Shown: positions 1 through 7,716 of the stretch, piece by piece
Layout of the letters: every line of letters begins with the position of its first letter
Numbering within the stretch: position 1 is the stretch's first letter
Origin: Flammeovirgaceae bacterium UBA5585
GTDB lineage: Bacteria > Bacteroidota > Bacteroidia > Cytophagales > Cyclobacteriaceae
Reading direction: 5' to 3'
Length of the DNA stretch: 64,000 nt
Assembly: GCA_002425185.1 (NCBI GenBank)
Contig: DILT01000010.1
Coordinates: 62,001 to 126,000 of the forward strand
The notes under the pieces: generated by a model
Databases searched by the model: none
What the model was told of the DNA's origin: nothing
What the model saw: only the letters and a program-made list of their open reading frames with translations
Translations under genes and position numbers: made by a program

Positions 1-1
1 G

Positions 2-463
2 GATCAACTGAAGAATGTAGGTATGCCGGGTGCAAAAATCTATCCGGAAGATATTGTTTTTATTGCGGTACGAGATTTAGAGAAACCTGAGAATTACCTC
101 ATTAACAAACACAACATTAACTTTATTGAAACGGAGGAATTGAAAAAGTTTGGTCCCGCGGTAATTGCTCAAAAAGCATTGCAAATGCTTGATCATTGCG
201 ATCATATTTATGTTTCCTTTGATGTGGATAGCATGGATAGCCGTATATCGGCCGGCACCGGTACACCCGTGCCTAACGGAATTACCGTGGATGAAGCTAA
301 AACATTAAATGTTGAATTGGCCAAGAGTCCGAAGCTGGTAGCCTGGGAAATTGTGGAAGTGAACCCCACGCTCGACAGCCAGAATCAAATGGCTGAAAAT
401 GCTTTTGAAATTCTGGAAGCAACTGCAAAATCTATTGTTACCCGCCCGGTAACGGTGGAGTAG
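2..463 (+). CDS. Arginase/agmatinase-family ureohydrolase, C-terminal part
   Basis: The reading frame is open from the first bases of the window, so the 5' end is missing. The visible part carries the family's Mn-binding signature S-F-D-V-D-S-M-D followed by GTGTPVPNG, the substrate-side loop, and a C-terminal E-I-V-E-V-N-P block. Known role of the family: hydrolysis of a guanidino group (arginine, agmatine or a related compound) with release of urea. The usual D-P after the last metal Asp is S-R here, which makes substrate assignment within the family unsafe; arginase is the likeliest. The next gene, a deoxyhypusine-synthase-like enzyme, also points to polyamine or arginine metabolism. Confidence 0.85.
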   Translation, partial: DQLKNVGMPGAKIYPEDIVFIAVRDLEKPENYLINKHNINFIETEELKKFGPAVIAQKALQMLDHCDHIYVSFDVDSMDSRISAGTGTPVPNGITVDEAKTLNVELAKSPKLVAWEIVEVNPTLDSQNQMAENAFEILEATAKSIVTRPVTVE

Positions 464-607
464 TCCCAATTTCAGCTATCCAAAATCAACATTCAGTTTA
501 CCGGTCATGTTTGGCGGGCAGGCTAACAGGACGTGTTCAATCTTGAAGATTGAATCTTGAATGTTGGCAGGTTTCTGTATTTTCGCACCCAGAAAATTTA
601 AGAACCC

Positions 608-1585
608 ATGAGCCAAAACCGTCCGATTTCAGCTTTTATCGAAAAAAATTATCTACACTTTAATGCAGCTGCGCTGGTGGATGCCGCCAAGGGCTATAAA
701 AAGCACCTGGCTGAAGGCAAGAAAATGATGGTTACCCTGGCCGGTGCCATGAGCACGGGCGAGCTTGGGATCAGCTTTGCCGAGATGATCCGTCAAAATA
801 AAGTGCATATCATTTCCTGCACCGGTGCCAACCTGGAGGAAGACATTATGAACCTGGTAGCCCATTCGCACTACCGTAGAATACCGAATTACCGCGACCT
901 TACCCCCGAGCAGGAATGGGACCTTTTACAAAACCACTTGAACCGGGTTACCGATACCTGTATCCCTGAAGAAGAAGCCTTCCGCAGATTACAGGCTCAC
1001 TTATTTAAAGTATGGAAAGATGCTGAGGACAAAGGTGAGCGCTTGTTTCCGCACGAGTTCATGTTCCGCATGATCAACAGTGGTGATCTGAAACAATATT
1101 ATGAGATCGATCCTAAAAACTCGTGGATGATTGCAGCGGCTGAAAGAAATTTGCCGATGGTCGTTCCCGGATGGGAGGACTCTACCATGGGTAACATCTT
1201 TGCTTCTTATGTGCTTACGGGCGAATTGAAAGCCTCCACCATGAAAAGTGGTATTGAATACATGGTATGGCTGGCCGATTGGTATACTGAAAATGCTGGT
1301 AACGATGGCATCGGTTTCTTTCAGATTGGTGGTGGTATTGCCGGTGATTTCCCGATTTGTGTAGTGCCCATGTTGCATCAGGATCTTGAACGTGATGGCG
1401 TTCCCTTCTGGAGTTATTTCTGTCAGATCAGCGATTCTACAACCTCCTATGGTTCATACTCCGGTGCTGTGCCCAATGAAAAAATAACCTGGGGTAAACT
1501 TAGTATTGATACGCCTAAGTATATCATAGAATCGGATGCTACCATTGTTGCTCCGTTGATTTTCGCATACATTCTTGACATGTAA
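608..1585 (+). CDS. Deoxyhypusine synthase-like protein (possible homospermidine synthase)
   Basis: A 325-residue protein of the deoxyhypusine synthase family, NAD-dependent enzymes that move the aminobutyl group of spermidine onto an amine. The block I-T-W-G-K-L-S near the C-terminus matches the eukaryotic active-site lysine loop, placing the catalytic Lys at residue 297; the S-C-T-G-A-N and F-F-Q-I-G-G-G-I-A-G-D blocks resemble the NAD and substrate pocket. Bacteria lack eIF5A, the eukaryotic substrate, so the product is probably a polyamine such as homospermidine or an unknown aminobutylated molecule (inference). Its position after a ureohydrolase gene, 144 bp away on the same strand, supports an arginine-to-polyamine role. 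Confidence 0.85.
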   Translation: MSQNRPISAFIEKNYLHFNAAALVDAAKGYKKHLAEGKKMMVTLAGAMSTGELGISFAEMIRQNKVHIISCTGANLEEDIMNLVAHSHYRRIPNYRDLTPEQEWDLLQNHLNRVTDTCIPEEEAFRRLQAHLFKVWKDAEDKGERLFPHEFMFRMINSGDLKQYYEIDPKNSWMIAAAERNLPMVVPGWEDSTMGNIFASYVLTGELKASTMKSGIEYMVWLADWYTENAGNDGIGFFQIGGGIAGDFPICVVPMLHQDLERDGVPFWSYFCQISDSTTSYGSYSGAVPNEKITWGKLSIDTPKYIIESDATIVAPLIFAYILDM

Positions 1586-1598
1586 TTTTAAGTTGTTT

Positions 1599-1633
1599 GT
1601 TGTTCGTTGTTGGTTGATCGAACAACGAACAAC
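1599..1633. repeat. Inverted repeat before argS
   Basis: Arms GTTGTTCGTTGTT (1599-1611) and AACAACGAACAAC (1621-1633) are perfect reverse complements around a 9-nt loop. It lies between the stop of the upstream gene and the argS start and could act as a weak terminator or leader hairpin. A related run of CAACGAAY units occurs at about 16866-16898 before nosY, so this is a small dispersed repeat rather than argS-specific regulation. Confidence 0.6.
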
Positions 1634-1654
1634 GATCAACCAATAACGATTCAG

Positions 1655-3442
1655 ATGAATTTAGATTTATTGCTACGTGCTGAAATACAAAAGGCTGTTC
1701 AGCAACTTTTTAATAGTACTGTCGAGCAACTTCAACTGCAGCCTACCAATGCGGAGTTTGAAGGATCGCACACACTGGTATGTTTTCCGCTAACAAAAAT
1801 TTCTAAAAAGAATCCGGAAGAAACCGCAAAAGCCATTGGTGATTACCTGGTGTCCAACGCTCCTGTGGTATCTCGATATAATGTTGTTAAGGGCTTTTTG
1901 AATTTAGTGATTGCCGATGAGGCATGGATAAAGGTTTTTCAGACCATTTTTAGCAACAAGCAGTTTGGAAAACTGCCCTCCAATGGAAAGGAAATTATGG
2001 TGGAGTATTCTTCACCCAATACCAATAAGCCGCTGCACCTGGGGCATTTGCGTAACAACTTTTTAGGTTGGAGTGTGGCGGAACTGTATAAAGCCATTGG
2101 TTACACGGTGCATAAGGTACAGATCATCAACGACCGCGGCATACACATCTGCAAGAGCATGGCTGCGTGGAAACTTTTTGGAAACGGTGAAACACCACAG
2201 AGCAGCGGTATCAAAGGCGACCATCTTGTTGGTAAATATTATGTTGAGTTCGATAAAAATTATAAAGCGCAAATAAAAGAACTTGTCGATAAAGGATTAA
2301 GCCAGGAAGAAGCTGAGAAACAAGCGCCCATAATGCAATTGGCTGTTGATATGCTGCGCAAATGGGAAGCAAAAGATGAAGAAACCGTTGCCTTGTGGAA
2401 AATGATGAACGGCTGGGTGTACGATGGCTTTGATGCTACGTACAAAAAAATGGGTGTTGACTTTGATAAACTCTACTACGAATCGGATACCTATTTACTG
2501 GGAAAGGATGAAGTGCTGAAGGGTGTTGATTCAGGAGTGTTTTTTAAAAAGGATGATGGTTCGGTGTGGGTTGATCTAACGGCTGATGGATTAGATCAGA
2601 AAGTATTGTTGCGTTCTGATGGAACATCGGTGTACATGACACAAGACATTGGTACCGCCATTCTTCGGTTCCGAGATTTTCCCAAAATTGAAGGACAGGT
2701 GTATACCGTAGGCAACGAACAGGAGTATCACTTCAAAGTGTTATTCCTCATTCTTGGAAAGCTTGGTTATGAATGGGCGAAGAAGTGTTATCACCTGTCT
2801 TACGGTATGGTTGATCTGCCAACAGGAAAAATGAAATCGCGCGAAGGCACGGTAGTGGATGCAGATGATTTGATGGCAGAAATGATCGCGGAAGCTGAAA
2901 AGCAAACCCGGGAGTTGGGTAAAATTGAAGGACTGGGTGATGATGAAGCGCAGCAATTATTTGAGATGATTGGCTTGGGCGCGTTAAAGTTTTTCCTGCT
3001 AAAAGTTGATCCTAAAAAACGTATGTTGTTCGATCCGAATGAATCTGTTCAATTACAAGGTTTTACCGGACCGTTTATTCAATACACGCATGCCCGCATC
3101 AGGGCTATTTTACGCAAGGCTGAGTCAATGAATATCAGCGCATCGGAAAACGAATTTTCAACGGTCTCTTCGCTAGAGCCATCCGAACGTGAAGCACTTT
3201 ACGTGGTGAGTAATTTTGAAAATAAGTTGCGCGAAGCGGCACTTGCCTATTCACCGGCAATAATGGCCAACTATGCGTATGAGCTGGCGAAAATTTACAA
3301 TCAGTTTTATCAGTCTATTCCAATCTTTAATGAGAGTGATCCAGCGAAATTAAAATTCAGGATAGCATTCTCATCTATTGTAGCGGATGTGTTGAAAAAA
3401 TCAATGAATGTATTGGGCATTCAGGTTCCGGAGCGCATGTAA
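1655..3442 (+). CDS. argS: Arginyl-tRNA synthetase
   Basis: Class I aminoacyl-tRNA synthetase of 595 residues that charges tRNA-Arg. The HIGH signature appears as H-L-G-H near residue 128 and the KMSKS loop as K-M-K-S-R-E-G near residue 392. An N-terminal Arg-S additional domain (about residues 1-90) and a C-terminal DALR anticodon-binding domain (about 470-595, with the F-T-G-P-F-I-Q-Y-T-H-A-R block) are present. The ATG at 1655 is chosen over an in-frame TTG at 1607, because that codon lies inside the inverted repeat upstream and would add 16 residues unlike the family N-terminus. Confidence 0.97.
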   Translation: MNLDLLLRAEIQKAVQQLFNSTVEQLQLQPTNAEFEGSHTLVCFPLTKISKKNPEETAKAIGDYLVSNAPVVSRYNVVKGFLNLVIADEAWIKVFQTIFSNKQFGKLPSNGKEIMVEYSSPNTNKPLHLGHLRNNFLGWSVAELYKAIGYTVHKVQIINDRGIHICKSMAAWKLFGNGETPQSSGIKGDHLVGKYYVEFDKNYKAQIKELVDKGLSQEEAEKQAPIMQLAVDMLRKWEAKDEETVALWKMMNGWVYDGFDATYKKMGVDFDKLYYESDTYLLGKDEVLKGVDSGVFFKKDDGSVWVDLTADGLDQKVLLRSDGTSVYMTQDIGTAILRFRDFPKIEGQVYTVGNEQEYHFKVLFLILGKLGYEWAKKCYHLSYGMVDLPTGKMKSREGTVVDADDLMAEMIAEAEKQTRELGKIEGLGDDEAQQLFEMIGLGALKFFLLKVDPKKRMLFDPNESVQLQGFTGPFIQYTHARIRAILRKAESMNISASENEFSTVSSLEPSEREALYVVSNFENKLREAALAYSPAIMANYAYELAKIYNQFYQSIPIFNESDPAKLKFRIAFSSIVADVLKKSMNVLGIQVPERM

Positions 3443-3681
3443 CTGTCAGACTAAGTTTATCGAGGTGGCAAAGTTTATCTAACTGTCAGACTGAGCTTGT
3501 CGAACTGTGAGATTGAACTTGTTGAACTGTCTGGCTAACTTGTCGATCTGTCAGGCTGAGCTTGTCGAGCTGTCAGGCTGAGCTTGTCGAGCTGTCAGAC
3601 TGAGCTTGTCGAGCTGTCAGACTGAGCTTGTCGAAGTCAAACTATATTTCACAATCAGGTTTCGACAAGTTCAACCTGACA
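3443..3681. repeat. Tandem array of a ~22-bp unit ending in an inverted copy
   Basis: From the argS stop onward the DNA consists of copies of CTGTCAGRCTGAGCTTGTCG with a two-base tail, at about 3443, 3483, 3505, 3527, 3548, 3570, 3592 and 3614. Copies at 3548-3635 are nearly identical; the earlier ones are degenerate. An inverted copy (TTCGACAAGTTCAACCTGAC) closes the array at 3661-3680. The same unit occurs in five other gaps of this window, so it is a dispersed palindromic repeat that has expanded in tandem here. No gene is visible in this 254-bp gap. Confidence 0.9.
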
Positions 3682-3696
3682 ATTAAATTTTTTTGA

Positions 3697-4242
3697 ATGA
3701 AATACCTTCTTGAAAATCAGGAAACCGAACGCTTGTTATTCCGCAACATCCAACCGGCTGATGCTGATCAGTGGATCGGGTTTTTTACAGATTCTAAAAC
3801 TTCTTTGTATTGGCCGGAAACGAAAGGAACACCTGAAGAAGAGTGCAGAAAGTGGTACAACAAACAATTTGATCGCTACCAAAATGACCTTGGCGGCATG
3901 AACGCCTTACTTGAAAAAGCATCGGGGGCATTGATTGGTCATGCTGGTTTGCTGGTTCAGGAAGTAGATGGCCAGCAGGAGCTTGAAATCGCCTATTCAC
4001 TTTTGCCAAAATTCTGGAAGAAAGGTTATGCCCTTGAGGCCGCACAAAAATGCAAAACGTATGCATTTGAGAACAACTTCGCTGAATCGCTCATCTCCAT
4101 CATAAGTTTGCCCAACGTGCCTTCTCAAAATGTTGCCTTAAAAAATGGGATGACGATTGAAAAGCAAACCCATTACAAGAATATCCCGGTTTATATTTTC
4201 AGGATTTTCCGTTCAGCGGCCCTGAAAAAGGCTTACTTTTAA
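3697..4242 (+). CDS. GNAT family N-acetyltransferase (RimJ/RimL-like)
   Basis: A 181-residue protein with the GNAT fold: an N-terminal E-T-E-R-L-L-F-R strand as in ribosomal-protein acetyltransferases, a central A-Y-S-L-L strand, and a K-K-G-Y-A-L-E-A segment that matches the acetyl-CoA pyrophosphate loop. Family members transfer acetyl from acetyl-CoA to an amine, often a protein N-terminus. The substrate cannot be read from the sequence. It stands alone between the repeat array and the glutathione peroxidase pair. Confidence 0.85.
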   Translation: MKYLLENQETERLLFRNIQPADADQWIGFFTDSKTSLYWPETKGTPEEECRKWYNKQFDRYQNDLGGMNALLEKASGALIGHAGLLVQEVDGQQELEIAYSLLPKFWKKGYALEAAQKCKTYAFENNFAESLISIISLPNVPSQNVALKNGMTIEKQTHYKNIPVYIFRIFRSAALKKAYF

Positions 4243-4297
4243 AAGCTGAAACATTTCAGCGATTCTGTTTGTTTAGCATCTATAACACCCAAATCCT

Positions 4298-4795
4298 ATG
4301 AAACTCTTACTTACACTATTCTCAGCCTTTATGATTAGCGCAGCTTCAATCTATGATTTCAAAATCAACTCCATTGATGGGGAATTGATTGATTTTTCCA
4401 AGTACAAAGGCAAAACCTTGTTGATTGTAAATGTAGCCTCCAAATGTGGCTATACCCCGCAGTATGCCGACCTGGAAAAGCTTCACGAAACGCATGGCAA
4501 TAAAATCGTAGTGCTGGGATTTCCGGCAAACAACTTTGGCGGGCAAGAGCCTGGCAGCAATCTTGAAATTGCTGAATTTTGCCAGAAAAATTATGGTGTA
4601 AAGTTTCAGATGTTTGAAAAGGTATCGGTAAAAGGTGATGACCAGCATGCGCTTTATAAATTCTTAAAAGAGAAGACCGGAAGTGAGCCTTCCTGGAATT
4701 TTTGCAAATACCTTGTTAAGTCCGATGGTACCGTGAAGTTTTTTGCTTCAAAGGTGAATCCGATGGACAAGCAGATACTAGATGAAATTAACTAA
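4298..4795 (+). CDS. Glutathione peroxidase family protein, copy 1 (exported)
   Basis: A 165-residue thiol peroxidase that reduces peroxides, in bacteria usually with thioredoxin as donor. The catalytic tetrad is intact: Cys50 (S-K-C-G-Y-T, cysteine not selenocysteine), Gln83 (N-N-F-G-G-Q-E-P), Trp133 and Asn134 (S-W-N-F). The first 17 residues are a hydrophobic signal-like segment, so the enzyme is probably exported. Its last 14 bases overlap the start of the next gene, a paralogue; the two form a tandem duplicate, probably co-translated. Confidence 0.92.
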   Translation: MKLLLTLFSAFMISAASIYDFKINSIDGELIDFSKYKGKTLLIVNVASKCGYTPQYADLEKLHETHGNKIVVLGFPANNFGGQEPGSNLEIAEFCQKNYGVKFQMFEKVSVKGDDQHALYKFLKEKTGSEPSWNFCKYLVKSDGTVKFFASKVNPMDKQILDEIN

Positions 4796-5336
4796 GATCA
4801 TACTCTTCACTGTTATCGCTATGGGATTAGCCGCATTCTTGTCTAATAAACTTTCAAAATCTGAACCTTTACAGGCAACAGGTTCAATCTATGATTTTAA
4901 AATACCAGACTTGAGTGGAAAGCAAATCGACTTCTCACAATACAAAGGGAAGAAGTTGTTGATTGTGAATACAGCATCCAAATGTGGCAAGACGCCACAG
5001 TATGCCGATTTACAAAAACTACATGAGGAACATGCCGATAAAGTAGTGGTACTAGGGTTTCCGGCTAACAATTTTTTGTGGCAGGAGCCCGGCACCAATG
5101 AAGACATAGCTGAATTTTGTGAACGAAACTATGGCGTTACGTTTCAGATGTTCGAAAAAATTTCAGTGAAGGGAAAAGATAAGCATCCACTGTATAAATG
5201 GTTGGAAGCCAAAACGGGTAAGACTCCAGATTGGAATTTTGCCAAGTACCTGGTAAGTGAAGACGGTACAACCGTTACTTTTTTTAATTCAAGTATAAAG
5301 GCTTACGAAAAGCCTATCATGGATAAAATTCTTTAA
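4782..5336 (+). CDS. Glutathione peroxidase family protein, copy 2 (membrane-anchored)
   Basis: A 184-residue paralogue of the preceding protein. Cys68, Gln101, Trp151 and Asn152 keep the catalytic tetrad. The N-terminus is a long hydrophobic segment (about residues 5-21) followed by a charged linker, so it is likely tethered to the membrane facing the periplasm. The usual G-G before the catalytic Gln is L-W (N-N-F-L-W-Q-E-P), a change close to the active site not seen in copy 1. Overlap of the coding regions argues for coupled expression. Confidence 0.9.
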   Translation: MKLTKIILFTVIAMGLAAFLSNKLSKSEPLQATGSIYDFKIPDLSGKQIDFSQYKGKKLLIVNTASKCGKTPQYADLQKLHEEHADKVVVLGFPANNFLWQEPGTNEDIAEFCERNYGVTFQMFEKISVKGKDKHPLYKWLEAKTGKTPDWNFAKYLVSEDGTTVTFFNSSIKAYEKPIMDKIL

Positions 5337-5341
5337 AGGTA

Positions 5342-5746
5342 GTGTTCAGGAGAGTACTAAGTAGTAAACCTTATTCGATTGATGCCGGAGTTCTTTTGCT
5401 CCGGCTTTTTTCTGGTTTGTTTATGATGCACTACGGCTGGAAAAAATTTACAGGATTTGATGAGCGTTCAGCCTCCTTCCCTGATCCCTTTCATATTGGA
5501 AGCCCCGCTTCTTTGAGTCTTACCATTTTTGGTGAGTTGGTTTGTCCTGTTTTTATTGTACTCGGACTTTTTACACGCTTAGCGCTTATTCCGTCTATTA
5601 TCACTATGCTGGTAGCAACCTTTTATGCCCATGCTGGTCAGCCGATAATCGAGCGGGAGCATGCTATTTCATTTCTCATTCCTTACCTGGCAATCTTTTT
5701 CATCGGTCCGGGTCGCTATTCAATTGATGCGTTGAAGAATAAATAA
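5342..5746 (+). CDS. DoxX family membrane protein
   Basis: A 134-residue protein with about four hydrophobic segments and the DoxX pattern L-R-L-F-S-G-L-F-M-M-H-Y-G-W-K-K-F. DoxX proteins sit in the inner membrane and have been linked to thiol redox stress and quinone-related oxidoreductases; the exact reaction is not settled for most members. A GTG start at 5342 is used, 5 bp after the peroxidase stop, so it probably belongs to that operon, with menA following. Confidence 0.8.
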   Translation: MFRRVLSSKPYSIDAGVLLLRLFSGLFMMHYGWKKFTGFDERSASFPDPFHIGSPASLSLTIFGELVCPVFIVLGLFTRLALIPSIITMLVATFYAHAGQPIIEREHAISFLIPYLAIFFIGPGRYSIDALKNK

Positions 5747-5761
5747 TTACTTTTGCAACGA

Positions 5762-6664
5762 ATGGAAATCAAAACCTGGATCTCAGCTTTTCGTTTGCGA
5801 ACATTACCATTGGCACTTGCTTGCATTGGCATGGGTGGATTTCTGGCTGCTTCGCAGGGTGCCTTTCGAATAGATATTTTTATTCTTTGTGCCTTAACGA
5901 CTATCTTCCTGCAGGTCTTATCCAACCTGGCAAATGATTACGGTGACTCTATTCATGGTGCCGATCATGCCGGAAGAAAAGGACCGACTCGGGCTGTTCA
6001 AACAGGAGCCATATCGCCCATGCAGATGAGAAATGCCTTGTTGGTTTTTGTGGGTTTGTGCCTGACGAGCGGAATCAGTCTGCTTATTTTGTCATTTGGA
6101 TTTAACTGGAATGCCTTCCTTTTCTTTTTTGGGTTAGGCTTGCTGAGCATTTTGGCAGCGGTGGCTTATACGGTGGGGAGAAAGCCGTATGGGTACATGG
6201 GGCTAGGCGATATTTCGGTATTGATTTTTTTTGGTTTGGTAGGTGTGTTGGGATCTGTTTACCTGTTTACACAAGAAGTTAATCCGTTACAGATTTTACC
6301 AGCCATGAGTTGCGGCTTTTTCTCAATGGGTGTACTCAATATTAATAATATACGCGACATTGAATCGGATAGGGTGGCAGGAAAGTTTTCCATACCCGTT
6401 CGCATCGGAAAGCAGAAAGCCACAGCCTATCATTGGTTTTTATTGATGGGTGGACTTTTAACAGCCCTTGTGTATAATCTCATCACGTTTATCTCATCCT
6501 GGCAATTTCTGTTTTTGGTAACGGTGCCACTTTTTATTCTCAATGGAAGGGCTGTACAACAGAAAGCTGAACACGAACTTGATCCCTATCTGAAGCAAAT
6601 GGCACTGTCTACGTTGCTCTTTGTAATCCTGTTTGGACTGGGGCAACTTATCGCATTACAATAG
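5762..6664 (+). CDS. menA: 1,4-dihydroxy-2-naphthoate polyprenyltransferase (MenA)
   Basis: UbiA-superfamily integral membrane prenyltransferase (300 residues, 8-9 hydrophobic segments). The two Asp-rich Mg-diphosphate motifs are present: N-D-Y-G-D-S-I-H-G-A-D early and D-I-E-S-D-R in the middle, with the G-K-x-S-I-P-V-R-I-G block typical of MenA. It attaches the isoprenoid tail in menaquinone synthesis, the quinone that would serve the oxidase, Rnf and nos chains in this window. ATG 5762 is preferred over a TTG nine bases upstream. A TACTTTTG element at 5748-5755 lies directly before the start and may be its -7 promoter box with a very short leader. Confidence 0.93.
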   Translation: MEIKTWISAFRLRTLPLALACIGMGGFLAASQGAFRIDIFILCALTTIFLQVLSNLANDYGDSIHGADHAGRKGPTRAVQTGAISPMQMRNALLVFVGLCLTSGISLLILSFGFNWNAFLFFFGLGLLSILAAVAYTVGRKPYGYMGLGDISVLIFFGLVGVLGSVYLFTQEVNPLQILPAMSCGFFSMGVLNINNIRDIESDRVAGKFSIPVRIGKQKATAYHWFLLMGGLLTALVYNLITFISSWQFLFLVTVPLFILNGRAVQQKAEHELDPYLKQMALSTLLFVILFGLGQLIALQ

Positions 6665-6737
6665 CTAAGTTAATATACTTATTGTGGTTTAATAGAAAGG
6701 TCATCAGTTCGGTAAGGTAACGAAGGGCAGAGTTGTG

Positions 6738-6803
6738 TTGATTTTTATCAGTTTCGGCTATGATAACAGTCAGCAATTGCAGAACTTCATGTAGATAATT
6801 TTA
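6738..6803 (+). promoter_or_regulatory. FNR-like operator with -7 element upstream of usp-ccoI-ccoS
   Basis: TTGATTTTTATCAG at 6738-6751 matches the FNR pattern TTGAT-N4-ATCAA in 9 of 10 positions. A TAATTTTA element (TAnnTTTR, the Bacteroidota -7 form) begins at 6796, 51.5 bp from the operator centre. The same spacing occurs before nifJ, ccoNO and the usp pair at 59.6 kb. It would place the operator near -62 from the transcript start and bring usp, ccoI and ccoS under low-oxygen control (inference). Confidence 0.65.
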
Positions 6804-6827
6804 TAGCAGAAGAAATCCCCGAAGGTC

Positions 6828-7667
6828 ATGAAAAAAATACTGGTTCCCTGCGATTTTTCCGAACAAGCGGTTAACGCTTTTCGGTTCGCCCTGGATGTAG
6901 CTGTTCAGTCAAAAGGTGAAATTCATCTCATTAATGTGGTTGAAGTTCCTGTGCTTCACGATTCCGTACTTATGCCAGTAATGGCATTTGAAGAAGCGTT
7001 GTTTAAAGAATTGCGTGAAAAGGCTGAAAAGCAATTCAAGAAGATGAGTGATAAATATAGTACCGGAAACGTTAAGATAGAAAGCAAGGTAATATTTGGA
7101 CCGGTTACCCGTATGCTTTTTGATTATATCGAGGCAAAGAAGATTGATCTGGTTACTATGGGCACCAAAGGGGCAAGCGGTGTACGCGAAGTGCTTATTG
7201 GTTCAAATGCCGAGAAAATGGTTCGCAATTCCCCAGTGCCGGTTATCGCTATCAAAAAGTATGTAAAGGGAGTATCTATTAAAAATATTGTATTCCCGAA
7301 CACCTTAAATACTGAAAACCAGGAAGACCTGGTGTTGAAAGTGAAAGCATTGCAGAATTTCTTTAAAGCAACGCTGCATATTGTTTGGATCAACACACCT
7401 ACCAATTTCACCCGCGATACCATTACGCTGAAGCGCCTGAATGCATTTGCCAAACGCTTTATGTTAAAGGACTTTACCATTAATGTATTCAATGATCCCT
7501 ACGAAGAAGCCGGTGTAAATAACTTCACCAGCGAAATCGGGGGCGACATGATAGCGATGGGTACCCATGGGCGTAAAGGACTGGCACATTTCTTCAGTGG
7601 TAGTGTGGCTGAAGATGTTGTGAATCATGTAGATTGCCCGATCTGGACATACGCCATTAAGAAATAG
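6828..7667 (+). CDS. Universal stress protein, tandem UspA domains
   Basis: A 279-residue cytoplasmic protein with two UspA domains (about 1-145 and 148-279). Each ends with an ATP-binding-type loop: G-T-K-G-A-S-G then G-S-N-A-E-K-M-V-R in the first, and G-T-H-G-R-K-G then S-G-S-V-A-E-D-V-V in the second. Such proteins support survival under anaerobiosis and starvation in other bacteria. A close paralogue is encoded at 60127-60984, also next to an FNR-like box. ccoI starts 49 bp downstream, so the three genes look like one transcript. Confidence 0.93.
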   Translation: MKKILVPCDFSEQAVNAFRFALDVAVQSKGEIHLINVVEVPVLHDSVLMPVMAFEEALFKELREKAEKQFKKMSDKYSTGNVKIESKVIFGPVTRMLFDYIEAKKIDLVTMGTKGASGVREVLIGSNAEKMVRNSPVPVIAIKKYVKGVSIKNIVFPNTLNTENQEDLVLKVKALQNFFKATLHIVWINTPTNFTRDTITLKRLNAFAKRFMLKDFTINVFNDPYEEAGVNNFTSEIGGDMIAMGTHGRKGLAHFFSGSVAEDVVNHVDCPIWTYAIKK

Positions 7668-7716
7668 TTTTTTTTCTTAAAGCAACTGTTAATCTATTGC
7701 CAAGTTTATATTCCTG

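Noticed and set aside
3443..3681. Possible CRISPR array
   Set aside because: Units are about 22 bp and directly adjacent with no spacers, and there are no cas genes nearby.
4445..4450. Selenocysteine in the glutathione peroxidases
   Set aside because: Both copies encode Cys (TGT) at the catalytic position, with no in-frame TGA.
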